From an uncultured Oscillospiraceae bacterium (GTDB taxonomy: Bacteria; Bacillota; Clostridia; Oscillospirales; Acutalibacteraceae), in contig UQWL01000001.1 in assembly GCA_900544715.1 (NCBI GenBank), positions 62,001 to 126,000 of the forward strand: a stretch of 64,000 bases of DNA, in the 5' to 3' direction. This document shows positions 18,729 to 26,889 of this stretch, piece after piece. The position numbers and the translations under genes are program-made. The stretch's first letter is position 1. Each line of letters begins with the position of its first letter. The notes beneath the pieces were generated by a model that did no database searches, was not told where the DNA came from, and saw only the letters and a program-made list of their open reading frames with translations.

Positions 18729-18757
18729 TGCAAATTGCCATTTTATGAGTTATAATA
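18729..18757 (+). promoter_or_regulatory. Promoter of the structured RNA
   Basis: TTGCAA (18729-18734) and TATAAT (18752-18757) are separated by exactly 17 bases. The predicted start, about 18764, coincides with the first base of the RNA's closing stem. Confidence 0.85.
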
Positions 18758-18763
18758 AGCACG

Positions 18764-18877
18764 GATAGCGGGATGTAACAAGGAGTGTAGTACGAAATTT
18801 TTCTCATGTGCTATCCCTGCCGGGACCGTTACCTCGGCAGAGGCGGGCCGTCTGTGTTGGGCGGCCCGCTTTTTTTG
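18764..18877 (+). ncRNA. Compact structured RNA of unknown class
   Basis: A roughly 114-nt transcript unit with its own promoter and terminator and no ORF with a ribosome site. P1 is GGATAGC (18764-18770) with GCTATCC (18810-18816). P2 is CTGCCG (18817-18822) with CGGCAG (18835-18840), stacked directly on P1. The loops can pair as GTAAC (18776-18780) with GTTAC (18828-18832), giving a loop-loop pseudoknot. The terminator is GCGGGCCG (18843-18850) with CGGCCCGC (18862-18869) followed by seven T. I could not match it to SRP, 6S, tmRNA or the riboswitch classes I know. It could be an sRNA or a riboswitch-like leader fused to a terminator. Confidence 0.6.
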
Positions 18878-18928
18878 TTTGAAAGGGTATCAATCGGGAT
18901 TGCGTGTGAATGGTTCTGCTCGCTGTGG

Positions 18929-18957
18929 TTGACTCCCGAGCCATTTTCGCGTATACT
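18929..18957 (+). promoter_or_regulatory. Promoter of the cobalamin-riboswitch transcript
   Basis: TTGACT (18929-18934) and TATACT (18952-18957) are separated by 17 bases, ending 22 bases before the riboswitch P1. Confidence 0.85.
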
Positions 18958-18978
18958 TTTCAGGAAAGCAGAATATGG

Positions 18979-19223
18979 CATTTTATGTTCCGGCTGTTTT
19001 CTCCGGCAGCCGGCGAAGAGTGAAACAGGTGAGAAGCCTGTGCGGTACCGCCGCTGTATGCAATGAGCCCTGGTCGTTCGATATAATGTCGGTCACTGAG
19101 CAATTGGGAAGGCCGGCCAGGGTGCAGATGCCCAATCCGCGAAAGCGGCCGTCAAAGAAAGGGATTTGATGGCGGCCTGCTTTGGAGCATCCTATTTGCC
19201 AGCCAGAAGACCTGCATAAAATG
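18979..19223 (+). ncRNA. Cobalamin (adenosylcobalamin-type) riboswitch
   Basis: The outer P1 helix CATTTTATG (18979-18987) pairs with CATAAAATG (19215-19223). Inside are the B12-box features in order: GTGAAACAGGTGAGAAGCCTGTGCGG, CCGCCGCTGTA, the GGTCACTGAG segment and the 3' consensus-like GCCAGCCAGAAGACCTGC. Such elements repress B12 uptake or use genes when cobalamin is bound. The downstream gene encodes a DUF4430 surface protein, a domain related to transcobalamin, so the pairing makes sense. Confidence 0.9.
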
Positions 19224-19262
19224 GATTAGCCTTTTGCAGGCGCGTTATTTGCAGAAGGTTCA

Positions 19263-19345
19263 AAAGCGGAAGCGATTCCGCTTTCTTTGTGTTGCGGTGA
19301 AAACGGACTGCGGCCTGTCGATGATGGACAGGCCGCAGTTTTTTT
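19263..19345 (+). terminator. Expression platform of the cobalamin riboswitch
   Basis: Two hairpins follow the aptamer. AAAGCGGAA/TTCCGCTTT lies at about 19263-19283, and a perfect 13-bp terminator stem lies at 19307-19319 with 19327-19339, followed by seven T. The second is a strong intrinsic terminator only about 60 bases before the ribosome site, as expected for control by attenuation. Confidence 0.85.
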
Positions 19346-19403
19346 GCAATGCAGAGGAATCCTTTCGTCATGTCGCTTTACAAAAGACACAGGAGGAACA
19401 GGA

Positions 19404-22400
19404 ATGAGACAACAGGGAAAACGGCTGACAGCGGCGCTGCTCGCGCTCTTGATGCTGCTCGTCTGCCTGCCGGTGCAGGTGTTTGCCGCTGCCGGTTGGG
19501 ATGGCGAGTCGGTAAGCGAGCCATCTCAGCTTGACGGCGCTTATCAGATCAGCACGGCGGAGGAGCTTTGCTGGTTTGCCCGGCAGGTAAACGATGGGGC
19601 GAAAATCAACGCGGCGCTCACGGATGATATCGATCTGAACAACCAGCCATGGGAGGCGATCGGCACCACGTCGAACCCGTTCGGCGGAACGTTTAACGGC
19701 GCCGGGCATGAGATTCAGAACCTGAAAATTGATACCTCGGCCGCAAATAAGGGAGGCCTGTTCGGTAAAAATGAGGGCACGATTCACAACCTGAAGGTGA
19801 GCGGGTCAATCAGCGGCAAGGGCAACACCATGGGCGGCATCGCGGCATGGAATGCGGGCGGCACGGTGGAGGGCTGCGAAAGCGCGGTGACCATTGAGAA
19901 TACCAAGGCAAACGCCAATAACATCGGCGGCGTCATCGGCCAGAATACGCTGGGCGGCATGGTAAAAAACTGCCTGTTTTCCGGCAGCGTGACGGCGGCG
20001 ACCGGTGGCCAGGTCGGTGGGATCGTGGGGCGGAATACCTCCTCCTTTGTGTCCGGCTGCGTCAACACCGGCACGGTGGTTGGGGCAAACAATACGCTTG
20101 CGACCAACACCGGCGGGATCGTGGGCCGCTGGGAGCTCAGCGGTGCGAACAGCAGGACGGCCATTTATAATTGCTATAATACGGGCATGGTGAAGGCGGG
20201 AAGCCCCAACGGATCGGTCGGCGGGATCGTAGGGCTTGGCAACGCCACCTCTTCACAGAGCGGCTCCCAATTTACGCTGATCAATTGCTATCACGTGGGC
20301 GAGATTACGGGCGCAACCCAAAATGCGATCATTGCTTCGCTGCCCAACAGCGATTATGCGGTGATGCATTTCTTCAACAATTATTTCCTCGCAGAAAATA
20401 CGGACTATGCCGCCGGCGCGGTTAGCGAAAGCGATCTGAAGTCGCCGGATTTCGTTGCCCGCCTGAATGGCAATAACGGCAGCGAATACGGGCTGACGAT
20501 CCCGGAGGATCAGCTCTATGTCAAATCGGAGGCATATCCGCTGCTCTCCTGGCAGTCGGAGGGAGAACAGCAGCCCTCCGTGGTGCCGGTGGTTTCCGCC
20601 TCTGTCAGCGGAACGGCGAAGGAAGGAGAAACTCTGTCCGCCGTCGCTTTGGGCGAAAACGATGCGGCTGCGACAAACGTAACCTATCAATGGCAAATAT
20701 CCTCCGCTGAGAGCGAGGGCTATTGCGATATCCCCGGCGCAACGCAGCAGACCTTTGTAATCCCCGCCGACGGCAGCTGCGCGGGCAAACGGATTCTCGT
20801 AATCGCTTATGGGGAGGAGGCGTCCTCGGCGGTTTCGGAGCCCACTGCCCCAATTGAAAAGGCGGACGAAGCCATTGTGGCAGAGGATCGGGAGGCGCTC
20901 TCCCTGGATGCCTCAGGCGTTATCCGCGAGGCCACAACGATCTCCCTGCCGCAGGCCGGGAAATCTGGCTCAAAGATCCGCTGGACAAGCAGCGACGAGG
21001 CTGTGATTGATCCGGTGACCGGCAGGGTGACCCTGCCGAAGGAAGGCATTGCCTGCGTCACACTGACAGCGGCCATCACAAAGGGCGCTGCGAAGGACAG
21101 CAAGGCGTTTTCCTTCCAGGTGTATTCCCGCTCCGCCACGGCGGCGGAACAGGCGCAGGAGTATCTGGAGCGCGCCAAAAACGCGCTGGAAAACAGCTGG
21201 TATCAGCTTAAGCCCGTGTATGGCAGGGATGAAAACGTCAATGATTATGTGCGTAGCGAGCTGGAGCGGCTCGGCTATCCGGGCATCACGGTTGCCGTAA
21301 AGGAAACGGCGAACCCGGATTATATCGGGCAAGACGGCTCGATCGCCTATTTCTATGCCGATCCCAACGGCTTTAGCGCGATGTGGTTTGCGCAGGTGGG
21401 TGTGACCTTTACCTTCTCCAAGGACGGCGCGAGCGTGGAGCATCAGAAAAACGCCGTCATCTACTGGGATCAGGAGAGAGCCCGGCAGACCATGCAGCGG
21501 GAGATTGCGGATCAGGTGACGGAATCCGTCGTCAAGGCGGAAAATGAAAGCCTGGACAGTGTATATACGGATTTAACGCTTCCAAAGGTAGTAGACAATA
21601 AAAAGTGGTCGCTGATCTCCTGGGAGTCCTCCGATTCGGATGTAATAGAGATCGACAGCAGCAATCAATCCACAGCAGACACCCTGTTCCATCCCTATAT
21701 TGGCAAGGTGAAGCAGGGCACGGCGGATCAGACGGTCACGCTGACCGCCACCTTCCATTTCCAGCTTGCCAACACCACCTATGGCGAAGCACCGATTGAA
21801 ATTCAAAAGGTCTTCACGGTGACAGTAAAGGCAATTGGGAGCGATCTGGAGGAACGGATGCAATCCCTTCTGGATACCTATTATACAACGGACAAGATCA
21901 CCTGCTTTGGCACGAAGGATGCAATCGATCCGGCAAACATCATAACGGATCTCCAACTCCCGATTCCTCGCAGCACAGGAATTCCGGATTATAGCGATTA
22001 CACCTTTGCGGTGACGAGCGGCGACACGGATGTGATTGAAATCTCTGCCTACCGCGGTAATGTGTACCGCCCGCTGCCGGGTGATTCGGCAAAGGTTGTC
22101 ACGTTGACCGTGGCGATGTCCCACAGGGATTATCATGTGACCGTCACAAAGGAGCTCGTCCTGACGGTATCCCCGCTCACGCAGGCGGAGATCACACAGG
22201 AACTTCGCCTGATGGAAGCCGCCAAAGCGGGCTATTTTGACGGGCTCAACAACGGCGCAAACCAGGATGCGACGCATGTTTCAAAAAATCTGCACGCATT
22301 CCAGGAGGTTCGCTTCGATGCGAACGGCGGGCTCGAATGGGTTTATACCGCAGCCGAAACGAACGGGACAGGGATCATCCCGGTGAGCATTGATGTGAGC

Positions 22401-24683
22401 CATCCTTCGGAGCAGTGGGATCGCTTCAAATCAAGCGCGCCGCAGGTGATCACCCACGAAAATTTGTTGGTGATCCAGCCAGAATACAATAAGGCTGTGA
22501 CCATCACGAGCTGCCTGTCCAGCGAACGGTTTGAGCGCTATGCGCTGAGATACCCGGCTGTGCAGGACTTCCAGAAGCTTTACCGCCAGGAGGTAGCTGC
22601 CTCGGTAACCGTTCTTGGAGAAAAGGGGGAGGGCGGCAGCGAAGCGGAGCAGCTCACCGTTTCCCTCACGCTGGCTGGCGATCAGGCGCACGGCGCATCT
22701 GGCCATGCGGAATATGAGCTTTGGCTGGAGAATCTGCCAGCAACTGTGGAAGAGGGAACGCCTGTCTCTGAGATTTTCCAGAAGGTGCTTTCAGCGAATG
22801 GCTACACATGGGAGGGCAGCGGCTATATCCGTTCTGTCACAACCCCGGACGGAATCCGCCTCGCTGAGAAAGCGAACGGCGCGAACAGCGGCTGGATGTA
22901 TGCCGTCAACGGCGTGATCAGCGATGTTTATGCCGACACCTGTTATCCTGAGGACGGAGACGAAATCGTTTGGTTCTATACCGACGATCCGGCGAAAGAC
23001 CCACGCATTGACGGCAAACAATTTGATCTCAGCAAGGGGATGGAGCCGGTCGAACCGGATGATCCCACCCCCGATCCCGATCCCGATCCGGATGCACCGG
23101 TGACGGAGTTGACCTCTGAATGGCCCAATTTCCGGGGCAGCGATACGAATAACGGCCTGACCATCAGCAAGACGCCGCGCAGCGCTGCCGAAGCGGCTCT
23201 GAGATGGATGCTTCCTCTGAAAGCGGCGGATGATTGGACGACGGCTGTTTCCCAGCCGATTCTGGTGGATGGCAAGCTGATCGTTGCGGTTGGAAACGAG
23301 CTGCTGGCTATTAGCAAGGCCGGCGATGTAACCGCGCGGGCAAAGCTTGCCGACAGCATCAATTCCACCTGCCGGCCGCTCTATGCGGAGGGTCGCATCG
23401 TTGTGCCGATCAACGGCGGGCGCATGCAGGCGGTTTCCGCGGAGTCCTTCCGGGCACTGTGGGTGACGGACCCAGTATCCTTTGCCGATCAGAACGGCTA
23501 TACCGATCCGCAGGAATCCCTGTCAACCGTGACCTATTCCGATGGATACGTTTATATGGGAACAGTAGCAATTGATTCCTGCGGCGCATACCTCTGTGTT
23601 GATCTCCAAACGGGCAAAACCGTTTGGGCGTATCAGAACAGGGAAGCGGGCTATTACTGGAGCGGCGCCGCGCATACAGAGACTTCCATTGCCTTTGCGG
23701 GCGATGATGGTGTGCTGCAATCCAGAAACGCCAAAACAGGTGAGCTGATCGACACCCTCGACCTTGGCGCGAAAGTGCGCTCCACGGCCGTATGGGTGGA
23801 CGGATATCTGTATCTGACCACGATAGACGGCGCCCTGCACCAGATAGAATGGCGCGCGGACGGTACCTTCGGCGTGAAGAAAAGCGTCTCCTTTGCAGCT
23901 TATAGCACGGGAACCGCCGCGGTGTCCAACGGATTTGCCTATGTCGGCGGCAAAACAGATGAGGAAAAGGGCATGCTGAGCGTGATTGATATCCGCACCA
24001 TGCAGGTGGTAACATCCGTCTCTGCGCCCGCGGAGGTGAAATCCGCGCCGCTTGTCGCCACTGGCTACGAGGGAGAAACATATGTCTATTTTACCGCCAA
24101 CACGACACCCGGTGGCATCTATATGTACAAGCATGGGGCAGATCGGGCGGATGTGCTTGTCGCACCAGCGGCGGAGGCGGCCAATTACTGTATCTCCAGC
24201 GTGATTGCAGATGAAAGCGGCACTTTGTATCTGATCAATGATTCCGGCGTTCTGCTCGCCGCAGGCGGCGAGGCGAAGCCGGTCACTTATTCCGTGTCCG
24301 TGCAGGCTGGCAAAGGTGGCAGCGTATCGCCGGTTGGCATCTTCACTGTGACCAAAGGGAGCAGCTTTACCATTCGGATTACGCCCGATGAAGGCTATCA
24401 GGTGGATCAAATCCGTGTAAATGGCAAGGCGGTTTCCTCAAAGGGCCTGACTTATACGATCGGGCAGATTCAGTCGGACTATGAGATTGAGGTTTCCTTT
24501 GTTGCCGTTTCGGCGGGCTCCACGGGCACAACACCTTCTGACAAGCAGCCGGATACCACAACGCCCGACGGGCAGAATCCTGACACAGGGGATGATTACC
24601 CGGCAGCGGTGCTTGCAGTTCTGCTGCTATCCTCCGCCACGGCGGTGCTCTTTACCGCAAGGAAAAAATCAAAAGTAAACTAA
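19404..24683 (+). CDS. Large wall-anchored surface protein with DUF4430 and PQQ-like propeller
   Basis: This 1759-residue protein has a signal peptide (about residues 1-30). A GLUG-like repeat region follows (about 60-340; GGLFGKNEGTIHNL, GGIAAWN, GGIVGRN), then Ig-like/BIG-type segments. The DUF4430 domain lies at about 1090-1205 (ENLPATVEEGTPVSEIFQKV, GWMYAVNGVISDVYAD, DGDEIVWFYTDD). A Pro/Asp linker and a PQQ-type beta-propeller (about 1240-1625; WPNFRGSDTNNGLT) come next, then an InlB-B-like repeat. It ends in the sorting signal NPDTGD, a hydrophobic helix and KKSK, so a sortase should attach it to peptidoglycan. DUF4430 resembles the transcobalamin beta domain, and the gene is under a cobalamin riboswitch. 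I infer a corrinoid- or cofactor-capturing surface protein. AGGAGG precedes ATG 19404. Confidence 0.85.
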   Translation: MRQQGKRLTAALLALLMLLVCLPVQVFAAAGWDGESVSEPSQLDGAYQISTAEELCWFARQVNDGAKINAALTDDIDLNNQPWEAIGTTSNPFGGTFNGAGHEIQNLKIDTSAANKGGLFGKNEGTIHNLKVSGSISGKGNTMGGIAAWNAGGTVEGCESAVTIENTKANANNIGGVIGQNTLGGMVKNCLFSGSVTAATGGQVGGIVGRNTSSFVSGCVNTGTVVGANNTLATNTGGIVGRWELSGANSRTAIYNCYNTGMVKAGSPNGSVGGIVGLGNATSSQSGSQFTLINCYHVGEITGATQNAIIASLPNSDYAVMHFFNNYFLAENTDYAAGAVSESDLKSPDFVARLNGNNGSEYGLTIPEDQLYVKSEAYPLLSWQSEGEQQPSVVPVVSASVSGTAKEGETLSAVALGENDAAATNVTYQWQISSAESEGYCDIPGATQQTFVIPADGSCAGKRILVIAYGEEASSAVSEPTAPIEKADEAIVAEDREALSLDASGVIREATTISLPQAGKSGSKIRWTSSDEAVIDPVTGRVTLPKEGIACVTLTAAITKGAAKDSKAFSFQVYSRSATAAEQAQEYLERAKNALENSWYQLKPVYGRDENVNDYVRSELERLGYPGITVAVKETANPDYIGQDGSIAYFYADPNGFSAMWFAQVGVTFTFSKDGASVEHQKNAVIYWDQERARQTMQREIADQVTESVVKAENESLDSVYTDLTLPKVVDNKKWSLISWESSDSDVIEIDSSNQSTADTLFHPYIGKVKQGTADQTVTLTATFHFQLANTTYGEAPIEIQKVFTVTVKAIGSDLEERMQSLLDTYYTTDKITCFGTKDAIDPANIITDLQLPIPRSTGIPDYSDYTFAVTSGDTDVIEISAYRGNVYRPLPGDSAKVVTLTVAMSHRDYHVTVTKELVLTVSPLTQAEITQELRLMEAAKAGYFDGLNNGANQDATHVSKNLHAFQEVRFDANGGLEWVYTAAETNGTGIIPVSIDVSHPSEQWDRFKSSAPQVITHENLLVIQPEYNKAVTITSCLSSERFERYALRYPAVQDFQKLYRQEVAASVTVLGEKGEGGSEAEQLTVSLTLAGDQAHGASGHAEYELWLENLPATVEEGTPVSEIFQKVLSANGYTWEGSGYIRSVTTPDGIRLAEKANGANSGWMYAVNGVISDVYADTCYPEDGDEIVWFYTDDPAKDPRIDGKQFDLSKGMEPVEPDDPTPDPDPDPDAPVTELTSEWPNFRGSDTNNGLTISKTPRSAAEAALRWMLPLKAADDWTTAVSQPILVDGKLIVAVGNELLAISKAGDVTARAKLADSINSTCRPLYAEGRIVVPINGGRMQAVSAESFRALWVTDPVSFADQNGYTDPQESLSTVTYSDGYVYMGTVAIDSCGAYLCVDLQTGKTVWAYQNREAGYYWSGAAHTETSIAFAGDDGVLQSRNAKTGELIDTLDLGAKVRSTAVWVDGYLYLTTIDGALHQIEWRADGTFGVKKSVSFAAYSTGTAAVSNGFAYVGGKTDEEKGMLSVIDIRTMQVVTSVSAPAEVKSAPLVATGYEGETYVYFTANTTPGGIYMYKHGADRADVLVAPAAEAANYCISSVIADESGTLYLINDSGVLLAAGGEAKPVTYSVSVQAGKGGSVSPVGIFTVTKGSSFTIRITPDEGYQVDQIRVNGKAVSSKGLTYTIGQIQSDYEIEVSFVAVSAGSTGTTPSDKQPDTTTPDGQNPDTGDDYPAAVLAVLLLSSATAVLFTARKKSKVN

Positions 24684-24698
24684 TCAGAGAAACAGATG

Positions 24699-24734
24699 GG
24701 GCTCGTTGCAGATGATGATGCAACGAGCCCTTTT
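24699..24734 (+). terminator. Terminator after the DUF4430 surface protein
   Basis: GGGCTCGTTGCA (24699-24710) pairs with TGCAACGAGCCC (24719-24730), followed by TTTT. Confidence 0.88.
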
Positions 24735-24800
24735 GGAAAAAGATGATATGGTGAAAGCAAAAGGGAGCAAACCTCCCAATCAAACGTGAAAACAGGGCAA

Positions 24801-24847
24801 AAGAAAAGCCCCGTAACCGCGTCAAACGACGTAGTTACGGGGCTTTT
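24801..24847 (-). terminator. Terminator of the tRNA-Leu operon
   Basis: AAAAGCCCCGTAAC (24804-24817) pairs with GTTACGGGGCTTTT (24834-24847), with an inner CGTC/GACG helix. On the minus strand it lies 4 bases after the tRNA 3' CCA and ends in CTTTTCTTTT. Confidence 0.88.
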
Positions 24848-24850
24848 GCC

Positions 24851-24937
24851 TGGTGCAGCTGAAGGGACTTGAACCCTTATGAAATTGCTTTCACTAGAAC
24901 CTGAATCTAGCGCGTCTGCCAATTCCGCCACAGCTGC
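24851..24937 (-). tRNA. tRNA-Leu (anticodon CAG)
   Basis: An 87-nt class II tRNA read on the minus strand. The acceptor stem is GCAGCTG with CAGCTGC, the anticodon loop UUCAGGU gives CAG, the variable arm is long as in Leu, GGTTCAAGTCC is the T arm, and CCA is encoded. It reads CUG codons and is co-transcribed with the tRNA upstream. Confidence 0.95.
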
Positions 24938-24984
24938 ATATAAAAGCGATGAAGCTTTTGTGAAAACTCCATCGCCCTTTGGGA

Positions 24985-25068
24985 TGGTGCGAGAGACGGG
25001 ACTTGAACCCGTACGGGATTACCACACGCCCCTCAAACGTGCGCGTCTGCCGATTCCGCCACTCTCGC
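24985..25068 (-). tRNA. tRNA-Leu (anticodon GAG)
   Basis: An 84-nt class II tRNA on the minus strand. The acceptor is GCGAGAG with CTCTCGC, the anticodon loop UUGAGGG gives GAG, the variable arm is long, GGTTCAAGTCC is the T arm, and CCA is encoded. It is the first gene of the two-tRNA unit. Confidence 0.95.
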
Positions 25069-25080
25069 GCGACAGTCATT

Positions 25081-25109
25081 ATTATAGCTGGAGTTGCGGA
25101 TTTTGTCAA
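25081..25109 (-). promoter_or_regulatory. Consensus promoter of the tRNA-Leu pair
   Basis: On the minus strand TTGACA (25109-25104) and TATAAT (25086-25081) match consensus exactly with a 17-base spacer, 12 bases before the first tRNA. Confidence 0.92.
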
Positions 25110-25323
25110 TTACTTTTTTAAAATTTTTTCTTCGGCCGGGCCAGAAGCGGTCTTTATAAAGAAAAGCAGAAAAAGAGAATTCAGCGGGATGCATGGCCCC
25201 ACTGCCGCAGAGATTTTTTTCATGCCATACATACGCGGGACATGATGTGAATATAGATGGATAGAAACGAATACCAAGGAAAGGCCGGCACACGGCTGTT
25301 TCCGAGAAGGAGAGGTAGACCTT

Positions 25324-26859
25324 ATGGATTTTGAGGTGCTCAGGCAAGCCGTTTGTGTCAACGAGTTGATATATGAAGGCAGTGTAGAACAGTCCGTTGA
25401 CAGCGACCTTACCCTGCCGGATTATTGCCCCGACATACTGCGGATTTTAAAGTGCACCGTCACGCCGCGTGTGACCGGATCGCAGGTGTCCGGCGAACGG
25501 ATTACAGTGGATGGAACAGTGCTCGTCCGCCTTATCTATGTGGGGGAGGATGCACGGGTTCGGTGCTTTGAGCAGAACCTGCCGTTTTCCAAGTATGTCG
25601 AGGTGAAAAATCTGCCCGACGGCCCGTGCGTCAGCGTCCGCCTGAAGGCGGAATATGTGAACTGCCGCGCGGTCAGCCAGCGGCGGGCGGATATCCACGG
25701 CACGGTTTCCGTCAATATCTCCGTGACCGTCCGGCGGGAGGAAGACCTGATTTCTGGCGTGGAGGGCTGCGGCGTGCAGCTGCAAAAGAAAACGCAGGCG
25801 GCCAGCAGCGCCGTCGGCCTGGTGGAGCGGATGTTCCCCCTGACCGAGGTGCTGGAGATTGGGGAGAGCAAAGCGCCCGTGGGGCAGATCATCCGCTGCA
25901 ACGCCATCGCGCTCGCGCAGGATATCAAAGTGATCCAGAACAAATGCCTGATTAAGGGCGAACTGGCCGTGAAAACCCTTTACTGTGCGGATACCAATGA
26001 AAATGAGCTGGAAACGATCGAACATACGATGCCCATCAGCCAGATCGTTGAGGTGGACGGCATCGATGAGGATTGCGGCAGCGATATCCGGTTGGAGGTC
26101 ATGGGGCTGGAGGTCACGCCGAAATCCGATTCCTCCGGGGAACTGCGGCTGCTTGATATGAATGTGCGCGTATGCGCATGCGTGCGCGCTTACCGGGAGG
26201 TGGAGGTGCCCGTTGTGACGGATGCTTATTCCACCCAATATGAGCTGACAGTGGAGCAGAGGGGCGTTGATCTCGATCAGCTGATCGAAATTTTCAATGA
26301 AACGTCGCTTTGCAAAAACACAGTCAGCCTATCCGGCACGAGCGTGACAAAGGTGCTCGATCTCTGGTGCGCGGATGTGACGGCGAATTCCTCCTTTGCT
26401 GACGGGATGCTTACGGTTTCCGGCACCGTGACGGTCTGCATGCTGGTGCTCGACCACGATGCGCAGCCGAATTACCTGGAGCGACCGGTGGATTTTGAAT
26501 ACCAGCGGGCGCTGAAATCCGATGCGCAGAAGATTCGCTGCGACCCCACCGTGCAGGTGACGGCACTGGATTATGTGCTCAATGCAAGCGATCAGATGGA
26601 GGTTCGCATCGAGCTGAATATCACCTCATCCGTTTTCTGCTCCACCAGCCTGCGGCTGATTACGGAAATCCGGCCCAATGAGGAGCAGATCAAGCGCTCC
26701 ACCTCCGCCGCCCTGACGATTTATTTCTCGGATGCGGGAGAGTCTGTATGGAATATCGCACGCCGCTATAACACCACGATGGAAGCCATCATGCGTGAAA
26801 ACCATCTGGAGAGCGAACAGGTTCCGGAGAAATGCATGCTGCTCATCCCGGGTATATAA
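25324..26859 (+). CDS. sipL: SipL-like spore coat morphogenesis protein (SPOCS/LysM)
   Basis: The 511-residue protein is built of repeated DUF3794/SPOCS segments (for example SVEQSVDSDLTLPDYCPDI at residues 20-38, and similar stretches near 180-270 and 320-440). It ends in a LysM-type module (about residues 465-511; GESVWNIARRYNTTMEAIMREN). Clostridioides difficile SipL has this same layout and binds SpoIVA through its LysM domain to encase the forespore. Here spoIVA follows 30 bases downstream, which supports both identities. It should act in the mother cell at the forespore surface. AGGAGAGG precedes the start. Expression under a mother-cell sigma factor is expected but I did not identify the promoter. 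Confidence 0.88.
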   Translation: MDFEVLRQAVCVNELIYEGSVEQSVDSDLTLPDYCPDILRILKCTVTPRVTGSQVSGERITVDGTVLVRLIYVGEDARVRCFEQNLPFSKYVEVKNLPDGPCVSVRLKAEYVNCRAVSQRRADIHGTVSVNISVTVRREEDLISGVEGCGVQLQKKTQAASSAVGLVERMFPLTEVLEIGESKAPVGQIIRCNAIALAQDIKVIQNKCLIKGELAVKTLYCADTNENELETIEHTMPISQIVEVDGIDEDCGSDIRLEVMGLEVTPKSDSSGELRLLDMNVRVCACVRAYREVEVPVVTDAYSTQYELTVEQRGVDLDQLIEIFNETSLCKNTVSLSGTSVTKVLDLWCADVTANSSFADGMLTVSGTVTVCMLVLDHDAQPNYLERPVDFEYQRALKSDAQKIRCDPTVQVTALDYVLNASDQMEVRIELNITSSVFCSTSLRLITEIRPNEEQIKRSTSAALTIYFSDAGESVWNIARRYNTTMEAIMRENHLESEQVPEKCMLLIPGI

Positions 26860-26889
26860 AAGAAAGCGGACAGTAAGGAGGAGAAACGA

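Noticed and set aside
18764..18877. SRP RNA or 6S RNA as identity of the structured RNA
   Set aside because: The SRP domain IV motif (GGAAG-GCAGCC) is absent, and 6S RNA is longer with a single central bubble, not two stacked hairpins.
23080..23100. Short tandem repeat of GATCCC units in the surface protein gene as a CRISPR or VNTR
   Set aside because: It encodes a Pro-Asp linker of a few residues, common before propeller domains; no spacers are present. No CRISPR array was seen anywhere in the window.
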